Assembly: GCA_037447655.1 (NCBI GenBank)
Contig: JBBHKE010002080.1
Location: 1-64,000 of the forward strand
Length of the DNA stretch: 64,000 bases
Direction: 5' to 3'
DNA from: Zygnema cylindricum
Taxonomy: Eukaryota; Streptophyta; Zygnematophyceae; Zygnematales; Zygnemataceae
Below, in pieces: positions 9,522 to 20,577 of the stretch (the first letter of the stretch is position 1; the number at the start of each line of letters is the position of its first letter). The translations under genes and the position numbers were made by a program. The notes under the pieces were generated by a model. That model was not told where the DNA came from. It ran no database searches and was given only the letters and a program-made list of their open reading frames with translations.

Positions 9522-10874
9522 ATGAAGCGCTCTGCAAAACAAAAGAAATGCATGTCAGTAACTCCACCAGAAAAGGAGAGGATTCATGCATCAGTTTTAC
9601 TCACACCAACAAGTGATTACATGAAAGTGAGGAAGGAGGCTCAAATTAGGAGCGAACTAATCTCTGACAGAGTTGCAACTGAGATGAAAGCACATACAGG
9701 AAAAGAGATCTTAAGACACCAAATCTTACCGTTAATAGATCCGACCGGGAAGAGGATGTATTTGCCGAGGGCAAAGTCTTGTATCACCCTCAAGGAAGAC
9801 ACCTCAAAGGAAGGAAATCCACCAATAGAAGGAGCTCCTGTCATCGAGGCCATCGGTAAGGAATCTGCAATCAGTGGAGGCGCAAGTGAGTTTCACATCA
9901 AGAAAAATCAGACAAACAAAGGTCGAAAACCAAGAAAAGGAAATGTAGGTAGGAATTACTTTAATGTTCTTTCAAGCTCCTTGCCACATGATACAGAAAA
10001 CGGAAAAGAGTGCAAAAGTCAGTGCAAAAATCAGACAGCAACAAAGGAAGCCGGAACTCACCAGAAAAGTGCAGAGATTCCAAGGAAAGTAGGAGAAGCC
10101 TCAAAGGAGCTCTCCACTTGTCACCCCATGGAGCCGGTCAAAAGGGAATCTGGCCAAGTAAGCAAAAGATTAGTCAACTTGATAGACGAGGAACCAAAGT
10201 CAAAAATGTGGGAGACCAAATCTTTCAAAGATGCATTACTGACCAAAATCCAGAAAACAGAAAAGACAGGATTGGAAGGGAATCGTTCAAATGGATTCTC
10301 ATCTCACCTTCTTGTAAGTGAAGTCCTCCCAAATTCGCCATCCCTAAAGGCTCCAGATACGGCCAGATTTCAGTCGGCCTCAATTTCGAGAGGGGAGAAT
10401 CTGCAAGGCACAGCGGAAGACATGATGGGAGAAGTAAAAGGTGTTAGTTCCCAATCCCTAATTTTTCAGATTAGGTCAAGGCTCAAAGTCACGGAACTTA
10501 GGAGTTATAATGCAAAGAAAGATAAGTTTTTAAAGACATCTAAAAGAGTCAGAGAGTTGATAGAGTTAGAACATGTAAAAGACTCAAGAGAACTCAGTGA
10601 TAAGATCTCAACTTATAAGACCTCAATAGCAACTGTAGGAAAGAAAAGGGTAAATCGAGAGTTGCTAGAGAAAGGCTTAGAGAGGATTCAAAAAGATGCA
10701 GTGAGACAAGGGTTGAGGGTAGAAAGGAAAGCTTACCTCATCAAATTCATACTAAAGAGAAACATCTTGGACAGGCGGAGATTAGAAGGTCTGAGAAGTC
10801 CCAGAAAAGATTTGCAGCGGAAGCCGTGGCTGGGGAAAAGGAAAGAGGAAGCCCAGACGCCATGGAAAGCCTAA
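9522..10874 (+). CDS. Unrecognised 450-aa polar ORF in family B
   Basis: This is the longest uninterrupted frame in the window whose product is not low-complexity. The N-terminal 150 residues are basic, and GRKPRKGNVGRNYFNVLSSS follows near residue 135. From about residue 310 the protein turns strongly helical and basic (LIFQIRSRLKVTELRSY, KRVRELIELEHVKDSRELSD, GLERIQKDAVRQGLRVERKA), which could form coiled coil or bind nucleic acid. There is no catalytic motif. It replaces the position where copia pol would be. It overlaps 10826-11554 by 49 bases in another phase. Confidence 0.4.
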   Translation: MKRSAKQKKCMSVTPPEKERIHASVLLTPTSDYMKVRKEAQIRSELISDRVATEMKAHTGKEILRHQILPLIDPTGKRMYLPRAKSCITLKEDTSKEGNPPIEGAPVIEAIGKESAISGGASEFHIKKNQTNKGRKPRKGNVGRNYFNVLSSSLPHDTENGKECKSQCKNQTATKEAGTHQKSAEIPRKVGEASKELSTCHPMEPVKRESGQVSKRLVNLIDEEPKSKMWETKSFKDALLTKIQKTEKTGLEGNRSNGFSSHLLVSEVLPNSPSLKAPDTARFQSASISRGENLQGTAEDMMGEVKGVSSQSLIFQIRSRLKVTELRSYNAKKDKFLKTSKRVRELIELEHVKDSRELSDKISTYKTSIATVGKKRVNRELLEKGLERIQKDAVRQGLRVERKAYLIKFILKRNILDRRRLEGLRSPRKDLQRKPWLGKRKEEAQTPWKA

Positions 10875-11512
10875 GCCTTGGCCTCCTAGAAGACGTGCTA
10901 ACCCATGGCGGTCTGAACGGAAGAGAGAAGGACTTAGACGAAACCCTAAGTGAAACCCTAAGAAAGAAAGATTTCAGACAGGAATTTCCCGAAGGACAAA
11001 ATGAACCTGTCACAGAAAGTACTAACTGTTTTATGTTTGTAAAAAGTACAGGGCGTACCTTTGTGAATGTGCGACGAAGGCGCAAAGTACCTTTGGAGTC
11101 GTACGTTGGAAAATGCCGAAGCTTCATCCCTACCGCGAACGGAAAAATCGAACGGACAAAATTTGTCAGGTCGCACGAACGACATCTGGAAAATTTTGCG
11201 ACGAAACAGACGGTACCGATTGGATGTCAAACATTGGAAATCCACGGTCGAAAAGAAACAAAACATTATGCTCCTCGTACAACGAGGATGAAGGACACGT
11301 CAGGTGGTCCCAAAATTAATCCGTTGGCATGTGCAGAAAGCGCCAGCGAGGCAGTGACATTAGGCGCCAGACGCGCCAGAATTAGTCAAACTTCGACGAA
11401 GGGTCATCTTTGGACCACAAGTGGTCCCCACGGGATCATATTTCAAATGGAGCGAGTTCCACTTCAGTTCAACGGAGCGAAAGAACATATCGGCTCCAAA
11501 CCGCCTCGAGTG
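10826..11512 (+). CDS. Unrecognised ORF at the 3' side of family B
   Basis: The frame is 242 aa long, but its last 14 codons lie inside the hAT-1 element that starts at 11513, so the native end is lost. It carries a basic run (VRRRRKVPLES) and no known motif. It is probably the C-terminal continuation of the preceding ORF after a frameshift. Confidence 0.3.
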
Positions 11513-12479
11513 CAGAGGTCGCAAACGGTCAACCGAAACCGTGACCGACGTTAACCGACCGCCCGCGCCGGATCCGTAACGGATTCGGTTGCCAAATTTT
11601 GGGGGTCGGGCGGTTACGGTCGGTTGACTCACCAGGAAAAAAAAACGGTCAGTTACGGTCGGTCAAACAAAAAACCAAAAAAATGAACATTTTGTACTTT
11701 TTTTTTCCAACAATTATTGTTCTTTGTACTTTTGGTATCGTGGAAGTAAGTGACATCATGATTAGCGTCGCAAATCTGACACGGTACTGTAGTAAGCTAC
11801 ACCGCCAATCGCTATTAGCGTAGAAGTTTCTTTAGCGTATACGAATAATTAGCGTGGTTTACGCTAATTGGGAATTTGGAAATTTTCGAAGAAATCGATT
11901 ACTCTAATTAGGAATTAGGGTTTTTTTTAAATAGTGTGGATAATTCTATTTGATAATAAATTAAAAAAAAAGCGGGACGGGATTAGCGTACACAACGCTG
12001 ATAGCGATTGGCGGTGTATTTATTTCGCAAATCAAAGGGAACGCGACAAAGCGTCGCAAATCTGACACGGTAGTACAATATTCATTTCGAAAATCTTAGG
12101 GAAAACGACAAAGTGTCTCAAATCTGACACGGTAGTACAATATTCATTTCGAAAATCTTAGGCAACGCGACAAAGCGTCGCAAATCTAACACGGTAGTAC
12201 ACTATTCATTTCGCAAATCTTAGGGAACGCGACAAATCGTAATTATTGGCTTATTCCGTCGTACATTGATTAATTTTGTACTTTTTCGGTTACGGGCGGG
12301 CACGGTTAGTCGCGAAAAATCAAGATTCGGTTTTTGTTTTTTTTCGTAAACGACGGTCGGTTAACGGTTAACAATTTTGGAGCGTGACAAAACTCGGTCA
12401 GGCGTCGGTTACTCAGATTTTGAAAAAAAAAAAAACGGTCGGTTTCGGGTATGATTTTTTTTGACTTTTGCGACCTCTG
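11513..12479. mobile_element. hAT-1 MITE with perfect TSD
   Basis: The element begins CAGAGGTCGCAAACGG and ends TTTTGCGACCTCTG. The flanking octamer CTCGAGTG is identical on both sides (11505-11512 and 12480-12487), diagnostic of hAT insertion. A mariner MITE is nested at 11800-12016. The interior has three tandem-like copies of a segment around gacacggtagtac (about 12064-12230). Confidence 0.93.
11800..12016. mobile_element. Mariner-type MITE nested in hAT-1
   Basis: The TIRs are CACCGCCAATCGCTATTAGC on the left and its inverted partner (CTGATAGCGATTGGCGGTG) on the right, flanked by TA on each side (11798-11799 and 12017-12018). It belongs to the family seen about a dozen times in this window. 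Confidence 0.88.
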
Positions 12480-12596
12480 CTCGAGTGTACGGCGACCAGT
12501 TTTTATATCGAGAAAAATCCCGCGAGTTATTTATTCTGAGGAAAATCATCAGCGACGACATTATATCGGATGTATCGCGCAAAGCTCGAGTGGGAG

Positions 12597-13207
12597 TGTT
12601 GGTTTTTGACGATCTTCGGCAATACATCGATTTTGACAAAAGTGCCGGTTTGCATATGTGCGACGTGACGTGGCGTGACGAATCGGACTGTACGGAATTG
12701 AACCGAACGTTTACATGTTTGATTGAGTGCTTGTGTACGGAATTGCTTGAACAGATGTGCGGCAATTCTTGGTGGAAACTTAATGTGTACATACGGTCTG
12801 ATTGGACCACATTTAGAGTACATTTAGTGTAGACTCTTTTGTCATAGAATACAAATAGCATTGCAGAAAAGACAGAAGACAACCCCTTCATCCATCAATG
12901 TCACAGAGCAAGTTGGACATTCAGAGAGTGAGACAAAGTAGAATAGATTCGGCTTTATTATAAAGTCTCTTTGTAACATTTTGTCCTAAACGGACCTTAA
13001 TTGAAAGCTACGGCTATTCCTAAGATTCTACTCTTGCCTATTCTGTCTACTTGCTAAATATATTTCCCTACTCTACCTCATTTTTATCTCTATTATTTTT
13101 GTGACATTCCCAAAGCCCCTCTGTGTGTATTGATTTGTGGCCGGTCCATTTCGTCTCTGGTTACGGGAATCCTTCCCGTTAGCTCGGATGACCGACTCGG
13201 CGCATCA
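12597..13207 (+). mobile_element. Family-B 3' LTR
   Basis: The 611-bp LTR has TG/CA ends and is nearly identical to 3759-4369. It is preceded by a short purine stretch (gagtgggag) that may be the polypurine tract. TACTG, the TSD partner of CACTG at 6658-6662, and resumed family-A sequence follow. Confidence 0.88.
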
Positions 13208-13694
13208 TACTGCTGAATCAATTCTCTCGAATGATAATTCGGCTCCGAATTGGAGTCTAATTGGAGGAAATCTGGATAATGATGTCGCGGTTTTGAAAGA
13301 GAAACGTTGCAAAGAGTTGCAAGAAGTCGAGGATAATTCTGATTTGGAGGACGAAGAAGCTGAAAATGATAAAGACGTCAAAGAAGAAGAAAACGAGGAA
13401 AGAGACGAAGAAACTATGGAGAAAAATGTGTGGAAAATTGGGAAAGAAAAGGGGAAGAGATTGCAGAGTTTTCCAAGGAGAAAGAAAAGGGGAAGAGATT
13501 GCAGAGTTTTCCAAAGAGAAAGAATGTCGATATGTACAGACTTGTTTTCGACCGAGGCAAAATAGGCAAAGAATATTCAGATTAAGGAGGACGTGGGGGC
13601 CGTGGTTGCAGATTTGGTCGTGGTAGAGGACGTGGAGAAAGACATGTTCACTTTGCATGTTCGGAAGAGGAAGAGGACTTTGGCTGAAATGTTT
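13208..13694 (+). pseudogene. Family-A acidic and RG-rich Gag-like remnant, second copy
   Basis: This is a near-identical partner of 4370-4856. It has the same acidic stretch followed by RG-rich and basic words. The few differences include TTGCAGAG here against TTGGAGAG upstream near 4662. No enzymatic domain is present. Confidence 0.4.
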
Positions 13695-13982
13695 AGATTT
13701 TCTAATTCGCCGTGTGCGTTGGCAAGCGGCAGATTGGGATAATGTTGGGACGATTAGTATTAAAAAAGTAAGGTAGTAGAATATTGGAATTGGTGGAAAA
13801 AGGTGTCAGTGAAAAAAATAGTGAAAGAGATATAAAAATGAAAATCAGTGCGGTACAATTTGATTAAACGGAAAAACAAAACGGTTTATTTTTGACGAAC
13901 GAAATTATTTTGTGCGACGTTATGTTTGAGAGGGGGCGATCTTCATCGGTGGTGCGCAATCGCGCTTCTCCCAATAAGAGGG

Positions 13983-14541
13983 CAGAATCCGCAAAAGTAA
14001 AATAAAATTAAACACGAAACCAACCGTTTTTTTTTTTTCAAAATCAGAGTAACCGACTCCCGACCGAGTTTTGTCACGCTCCAAAATTGTTAACCGTTAA
14101 CCGACCGTCGTTTACGAAAAAAAAAAATTAACCGAATCTTGATTTTTCCCGACTAACCGTGCCCGCCAGTAACCGAAAAAGTACAAAATTAATCAATGTA
14201 CGACGGAATAAGCCAATAATTACGATTTGTCGCGTTCCCTAAGATTTGCGAAATGAATAGTGTTAGTACCGTGTCAGATTTGCGACGCTAATCATGATGC
14301 CACGTACTTCCACGATACCAAAAGTACAAAGAATAATAATGATGGAAAAAAAAGTACAAACTTTTCTTTTTTTTTGGTTTTTTGTTTGACCGACCGTAAC
14401 TGACCGTTATTTTTTTCTTGGTGAGTCAACCGACCGTAACCGCCCGACCCCCAAAATTTGGCAACCGAATCCGTTTTGGATCCGGCGCGGGCGGTCGGTT
14501 AACGGTCGGTCACGGTTTCGGTTGACCGTTTGCGACCTCTG
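13983..14541. mobile_element. hAT-1 MITE inside family A (second copy)
   Basis: This is the same insertion as 5145-5703, duplicated with its host. TSD-like octamers TAAGAGGG (13975-13982) and TAAGAAGG (14542-14549) flank it. The right octamer forms part of the polypurine tract before the A 3' LTR. Confidence 0.8.
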
Positions 14542-14553
14542 TAAGAAGGGGAT

Positions 14554-15194
14554 TGTTAGAATATTGGGAGAATTGGCGGGTTTGGTCGATATAGTATTAT
14601 TTTGTTCGCATTGTATTATAGTTACGTTTCGCTTGGTTTGGTTTGAAGTTACGTTTCAGTTTACGTTTGGTTGAACTTTTGTTACGTTTGATGATTACGT
14701 TTCAGTTGTATTTGCGGTATTTTAGTTTCGTCAGTGTCCTTTGGTCTTGTACGGTAGTGTAACATTTTAGTGCGGCTACTTTGTGTTAAGTGCTAGTTCA
14801 TTGCATGCCGTGAAGTTCGTGTCTTGTTAGGCGTGACGTGAAATGTTCAGCGCGCCAATGTGTTTTGTACGGCGCACGTATGCATGTGGACTGCGGCGCC
14901 TTGTGTTTGGTTTGGTAGTGGGCTTTCGTGGCAGTGAGTTGTTAGTACCTTAGAAGGTATTTAGGGAACGACTTGTGGCAGCCTTTCATTATCAGTGGCA
15001 GTGATCAGAGTTAGCAATCTGAGTGAGTGAGTGAGTGAGGAAATATTGTAAGTGAGAAAAGCTTCAGTGAAATATATTTATGTTTTGCTGAATTTTCGTG
15101 TGATCTATAAAATTATGAATTGTATATTTTTATTTGCTTCCGCTGTGATTCGTGAGTGTATTTGTGAGCGCCAGATCGATCCTGATTTGTAACA
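14554..15194 (+). mobile_element. Family-A 3' LTR
   Basis: The 641-bp LTR has ends TGTTAGAATATTGGG and GATTTGTAACA. The purine tract aagaagggga lies just upstream. The sequence after the LTR (gacaagacag) is unrelated to the primer-site region seen after the first A LTR, so this is the outer end of the array. Confidence 0.88.
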
Positions 15195-15556
15195 GACAAG
15201 ACAGTCCACAATCGCCAGTCTTAGAATTCGAAACGGGACACGCAAGGAACATAGTACTGTACAGTACAATATTGAACGGTACAATACTGTACCTGCGGAA
15301 TAAACAACCGAAATTATTTTCCCATCAACACAAAATGAATCAATATCCATATCGTCGTACCAGATTTGTCATTGGATTTAAAAATCTCAACCGTACAAAA
15401 ATCGTAGCCGCAAGAAGTTTGACGGTTGACAAAATATCTATCAACGAACCGACAAAATCTATCGCAAATCTGTCGCATTTTTTATGGTACTGTACAAAAA
15501 CGACAGGCCCTTGGCAACCAAAGGGCAAAGCACCGTGCCCCCCGCGCGCTACACTA
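15195..15556. other. Flanking DNA, no gene seen
   Basis: The stretch is rich in GTAC and TGTACAGT words. The ORFs on both strands have no recognisable domain. Confidence 0.6.
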
Positions 15557-16097
15557 CATCGTGAATCGGTATTAGCGTAATGGACGCTATTTAAGGTACC
15601 TTTTTTTTTCCCCCAAATTCTTAAACAGCATAAATTATTCTGTTTTTTCTTTTACCTCATTTAGGGTTCTTTTCCAATTTTTATCATCTAAATAGAGTGT
15701 TGTACGGTTGGTGTCAGACCGTACAAAAATGTACCTTTTTAAGTGAGAAAGTATAATTAATGGGTTTTAGTAACCACGGACGCATGAGAATATGCGCTCT
15801 AAAAAAGGGGATGCAATCGGGTTGTCAAAAATCACGTTCTCACATATTGGTCCGGCAACTGCGTTTCGACGGTGTGAATGTACAATTTGTGTAAGATTTG
15901 TCAGATTTTGAACAAAACCTATATTAGTGAAAACAAGTCTGGGGCGGGTGTTTATTTTTTTTTAAATCCAAATTACTATAAGTAAATATCCAGTATGTAT
16001 GTTTTTTTTGAAAAAATCCAAATTCTTAATTAGCGTAAATAACGGTAATTGTTCCTACACGCTAAAGAAACCTTTACGCGAATAACGATTCACGGTG
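15557..16097. mobile_element. Mariner-type MITE (541 bp)
   Basis: The ends are CATCGTGAATCGGTATTAGC and CGAATAACGATTCACGGTG, with TA on each side. The interior shares the segment tgtcagaccgtacaaaaatgt with the MITEs at 26749, 30880 and 56463, which marks a long subfamily of about 540 bp. Confidence 0.8.
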
Positions 16098-16497
16098 TAG
16101 TGTCCACTCGGTCCACTCCGCGGGCCAAAAATTAACGAACCTAGTCTGTATTTTTGTACTCCAATTGTATGGACCGTTGATGTAAGCTCATCAAATTCAA
16201 TTGTCGGCCAAAAAGGTACCAAAGTATTGCAAGGCAGAGGTCGCAAGAGTCAAAATTTTAGATTACTGAAACCGACTGTTTTTTTTTCAAAATCTGAGCA
16301 TTGACCGGGTTATGTCACGCTCCAAAATTGTTAAGTTACCCGAAACGCGTTTACGAAACTAAAAGTTAACTGAAACTCAATTTCTCGCAACTACCCGTAT
16401 CCGTCCATACCCAAAAAAGTACAAAATTACAAAGCTTATTGTTATTAGCGTGAAGCATTTATTACACCGCAAATCGTAATTATCGTATAATAAGTAA

Positions 16498-17235
16498 GGG
16501 TGGCGTTCCATCAGGAAATTCTGTAAACGTACAGTCAATATTACAGAGTGCTACATTTTGATCAATGTACTATCGCGCAGAGTTTGTAATCCACGTGTAC
16601 AAATAAGAGGGTTCTACGTAACATAAGATCGTATTTGAAAATTGTCAAATATTTTTTACACCGACCAACTTCAACTCGAAATCGTCATTTGCTTACCATG
16701 TACGTGTGGACCAGGGTATCGCACCACACAAATTTTGTACTCTTTGCAAATGCTTGTCAGACGCCAGCTCATCATTTTTTGGGATTCTGCTTTTTCGCGT
16801 GACGAATGAGCGCTTCCACAAATAGTGTGAAGAATGGCCGGTAACAAAAAAAATGCAACGAAAGTTCGTAACGACATCACTTTCGTGATTTCCGTTGAAT
16901 TTCTGAATGCAGATATCATGTGCGAAATATTTCAATTTCGGTTGGTTGCCGTCTTGACACGTACATTCATTATCCAACGTGTCGCGGCTCAAATTTTTTC
17001 TGTAAATGGTGATGTACCTCCTCGAGGTACATCACCATTTACAGACAATTTGGAAGCGAAGGCTTCGCGAAAATATATCCAACGGTCATTCTTTTCTCCC
17101 AGACCTTTGGAGAATATTGGCAAGATTCTCTGTAATGTTGTTCGCGTATAAAAACAAAATAGTAGGTACGGCATAGTACGGAGAGGCCCCGATTTCTGAA
17201 AAGAACCTCACTTTTCGTTCGATGGAACGCCACCC
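16498..17235. mobile_element. PIF/Harbinger (Tourist-like) MITE
   Basis: The TIRs are GGGTGGCGTTCCATC and GATGGAACGCCACCC, and the flanking TSD is TAA (16495-16497 and 17236-17238). The 3-bp TSD and GGG start are typical of PIF/Harbinger. A 22-bp perfect hairpin sits inside at 16999-17045. ORFs on both strands have no transposase motif. Confidence 0.88.
16999..17045. repeat. 22-bp perfect hairpin in PIF MITE
   Basis: The arms are 16999-17020 and 17024-17045 (TCTGTAAATGGTGATGTACC and complement) with a 3-base loop CTC. Transcription either way would give a stem about as long as a small RNA duplex. Confidence 0.9.
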
Positions 17236-17709
17236 TAATCAGAGTAAAAAAGTAATTAATGTTATCAACTCTAACTTAGGTTTTTTCATTTTTTCAAAAA
17301 AAAGTTTTACTCTAGTTTATAAATAACTCTAATTTGGGTTTTTTCCCGTAATAATTGTCCGCGTTGAATAACTTTTAGGTACCCATACAGAATCTGACAA
17401 AACGTACAATTTCAAGTCATTATGATGTTTGCACTACGCGGTTTGTGAAAACGCAGTTATATGATTACGACATGTATTAAATCATTTTTTGTACTTTTTT
17501 CGTTAATAAAGTACAATTTTGCACGGTCAGAACCGATCGTACGCCACACTATTTAAAACGACATTATATTAGAGTTGTTAACGCTGATTCAAAAAGTACC
17601 TTAAATAATGTAAAGAAAATTAGAGTTATTTACTCTTTTAAAGGTTTTTGGGTCAAAATTTGGGGTGACAAAATTAGCGTCAATAACACTAATTACAATT
17701 CGTGGTGTA

Positions 17710-18624
17710 GTGTTAATGGAAAATTATGATTAATAATATTATTAAATGCAAGGAAACGTGGCAGGTTGTAGTCCACGTCTTTAAATAATGTTGTTAACTA
17801 TATAATGTGATTTTTGGCTCTAAGCAGTTGCGACTTATTAACACTAACAACAATGAGCGGTGTAGTGATACATCTCCCTTTGCAAAAAAACAGTTGGTGA
17901 ACCTCTTCTTTTTACTATTTTGTCTTTTTGCAATCTCTCTTTACAAATATTTTTTTTCCTCGACAGTCACTCTCTCTCGAGATTTTTTCATAATTTTGGG
18001 TGTAACTATTAAATTAATGTTTAAACTCTTATATAAATGTTTATTCTCTCGCAAATTTATTTTTTTCGCTACATTTTTTGGATGGTTTTTCTTTCGACGG
18101 CGATACAATGTTATGAATTATGCAAAAAAGGTAAAGTCTTAATTATGTATGCCTAAAATTTTTTTTTTAGTTTTTCACATATAAAATCAATTAGGAAAAA
18201 ACACATTGTGATAAGCAAAAAAAACAAAAAATATTTTGTAGGATCAAATAAAGAAATAAACAAATCACAACCTCGTCCTATTTTCGACTCTATTATAAAA
18301 ATTCTCAAACTCAAACTTAAAAATTACACAAAATCTATAAATATAAATTTGGTATAAATACTACGCTTTGGTAATTTGGTAAAAATAAGCATTCCGATTT
18401 TAAAAAAGAAAGATGAACACTAGAGAAATTGTGAAATACAACAAAAGTTTCAAAGAAAAAAATAACAATATAACTAATACTAATAAAAAAACATTAATTA
18501 GAAAACAAAACAAAACAAAAAACTATGCATTTAAAAGATCTCGGTTGGATCTAACACACAAAATATCATTAACAATTAAAGTCGTTAGTGAGCTCCTCTT
18601 CTTTGTTATCGTGTTCCCGGCATC
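17710..18624. other. AT-rich interior of hAT-1, no gene seen
   Basis: The segment is strongly AT-rich. The ORFs at 17807-18142 and 18413-18628 are compositional and lysine- or phenylalanine-rich. It lies where the 3' flank of the minus-strand transposase would be. Confidence 0.5.
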
Positions 18625-19119
18625 CTAAAAATTGCATTCGGACACGGAGCTAGAAGCCGGAATAGCTAGAATAGATCTAGTGACACCAGCTAGAATATGA
18701 AATCCTCCATCTTTTGCACGTACATTTGATTTTTTTTTCCACCATTCAAGTGTGTTAATATTCAATCTTTTACCGCTGGTTAATTTTAAATCAAAGTAAC
18801 GTTTCAATTCGTCGTTACCGAGCGTTTTTTTTGTCGGTGGTAACAAGAACCTCATTTTCGTCATCGCTCTCACCTGAAAAAAAATGTGGAACCCGTCCAT
18901 ACTTTGCGATGTTTTTGGTTTTTTTGTTATACGTTGAGGATTATCGAAATCAATGTCATCACCGAGGTTGTTTGCTAGTTCTCGAAGTTTGACCCTCGCG
19001 CTTTCAAATTTTGTTTTCGATACCCCAATTATTTCAAGGCTTTGTTGTTGGTGGGGATGTAAGAGAGCCGCGACAATATGATACGTATGAAGTCCCCACT
19101 TCGGTAGTGCAAATTTCAT
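18625..19119 (-). pseudogene. hAT transposase, C-terminal dimerisation region
   Basis: The 164-aa frame reads KRYFDLKLTSGKRLNINTLE, then WWKKKS and, at its end, RSILAIPASSSVSECNF. The tryptophan pair and the IPASS-SE-F block are the signature of the hAT C-terminal dimerisation domain. The frame stops right at the F of this block, so the last segment is missing. The N-terminal zinc finger and the DDE core are not visible upstream (19120-19560). It sits between hAT-1 ends and so may be the old transposase of this family. hAT transposases act as dimers that cut and paste DNA. Confidence 0.85.
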
Positions 19120-19785
19120 AAAAAGTTATTTCAACTTTTGCAAGTTCGGGGAATCGGCGGGGCATTCTTTTTCATAGGTTTTGTAAGATGTTTTTCTTAT
19201 CTTACAGTGGTTGTGGAGAGACAATAGTTCAAGCAAAACCAAATGTAAAGTTGGTTCTTTGAATTTTTCCAACTTTAGGGTCGCTTCTTGAAACTTTTCC
19301 AGAAATCGTATAAGTTCGGTAAGCTTTATTGATTTATTGTTTGAAACATTTGAGTGAGCTAATAATTAGGATTTGTCGTGGGAAATTGTCGTAACAATTT
19401 GATTTCCACTAATTTATTAAAGCCAATAATTACGATCGGTCGCGTGATATTGACATATTAATTTGACATATTTATGGAAACACAGTCTAAAGTGTATAAT
19501 CAACACTTTACAATAGAGTACGATTTGCGGCCCTTATTTTCCAATAAGATTTGCGAAATGAATAGCGTTAGTACCGTGTCAGATTTGCGACGCTAGTCAT
19601 GATGTCACGTACTTCCACGATACCAAGAGTACAAAGTACAATAATGTTGGATTGTGTGGACAGTACAAAATTTTTATTTTTTTTCATTTTTTACTTACCC
19701 GACCGTAACTTTTTTTTTTTCTGTGAATCAACCACCCGAATCAGCCCGGCTCGCCAAATTTGGCAACCGAATCCGTTCCGGGTCC

Positions 19786-20577
19786 TAGTGTTGGGTATCG
19801 ATAATTTTGATATTCGATTTACCGAATATCGATCGAGCAATCTTCTCGATATATGGTACCAAGACCAACAAAAATTATCGCGATATAAAATATTTTTTAA
19901 ATTTAATAGGGTATGTTATAATAAATTTAAATATAATATGTTATTTTAGTGATGAGGACAAATTGGTTGATACGCCACGTACGACGTGATTTTTGTTCCG
20001 TGACTTAAAGGTAGACGCCGCAAAATGTAACCGACAAAAAAATAATAATTCCGTAATTCATATTATTAATTATTTAGTACGTAGAGATTTCACATACGAA
20101 AAGGTCACACTAATTAAGTCAAAGTATAATCTGAAAAAAAAAATGCTGAGTGTTCTTTTCATGCTTTTAGGCAGGAATACCTACCAATTTGCAGGCATTT
20201 TTGCAGGCATCTACCAATCTGCAGATTGGTAGCCATTACGGCTTATCCATTTCCAGCGACTCATATTGTAGAATAAATACACTTTTTTTTTCTCCATGGA
20301 TTCCCAAGGGATGGGAGGTAGCATGGGAGGTGAAGAGGGCTTCCCGATATTTACTACCAGCTGCAGCAGCATTAGTACAAGCAGCACTAGCAAAAATAGT
20401 TATAATTTTTTGTTTTAAAAAGCCTCGATATATCGGCGATGCGATATATTGGCGATATATGGGCGATGCGTCGCGATATTTAGCTTTTCGATATATCGAA
20501 GCGATATATCGATTATCGGGTACCTGAAATTCGATATATATCGAATATCGGCAAATGGTCCTTGATACCCAACACTA
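19786..20577. mobile_element. hAT-2 MITE (TATCGATA-rich) with perfect TSD
   Basis: The TIRs are TAGTGTTGGGTATCG and CTTGATACCCAACACTA. The octamer CCGGGTCC is duplicated on both sides (19778-19785 and 20578-20585). The interior is full of CGATATATCG words. The octamer belongs to the host hAT-1 right arm, so hAT-2 jumped into hAT-1. Confidence 0.93.

Larger units (their letters stand above)
6663..13207 (+). mobile_element. Family-B LTR retroelement (Ty1/copia-like, non-autonomous) inserted in family A
   Basis: The element consists of a 5' LTR (6663-7293), a half-tRNA primer site (7294-7309), an interior of about 5.3 kb and a 3' LTR (12597-13207). The flanks are CACTG (6658-6662) and TACTG (13208-13212), a 5-bp TSD with one change. 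A copia-type Gag piece lies at 7586-7810. After it come long polar reading frames that I cannot match to any pol domain. A hAT-1 element (11513-12479), itself carrying a mariner MITE, is nested near the 3' end. Lack of protease, integrase and RT suggests it depends on another element for mobility. Confidence 0.8.
16465..17707. mobile_element. Mariner-type MITE split by a PIF MITE
   Basis: The left end is CACCGCAAATCGTAATTATC. The right end, read inverted, is CACCACGAATTGTAATTAGT. TA flanks both ends (16463-16464 and 17708-17709). Removing the nested 16498-17238 leaves about 500 bp. Confidence 0.7.

Noticed and set aside
17807-18142. 111-aa ORF with hydrophobic stretches that looks like a membrane protein
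   Set aside because: The stretches come from T-rich DNA (poly-F). No family resemblance and no supporting exon structure.
18413-18628. 71-aa lysine/asparagine-rich ORF
   Set aside because: It is AT-rich composition with no domain and lies in a transposon interior.
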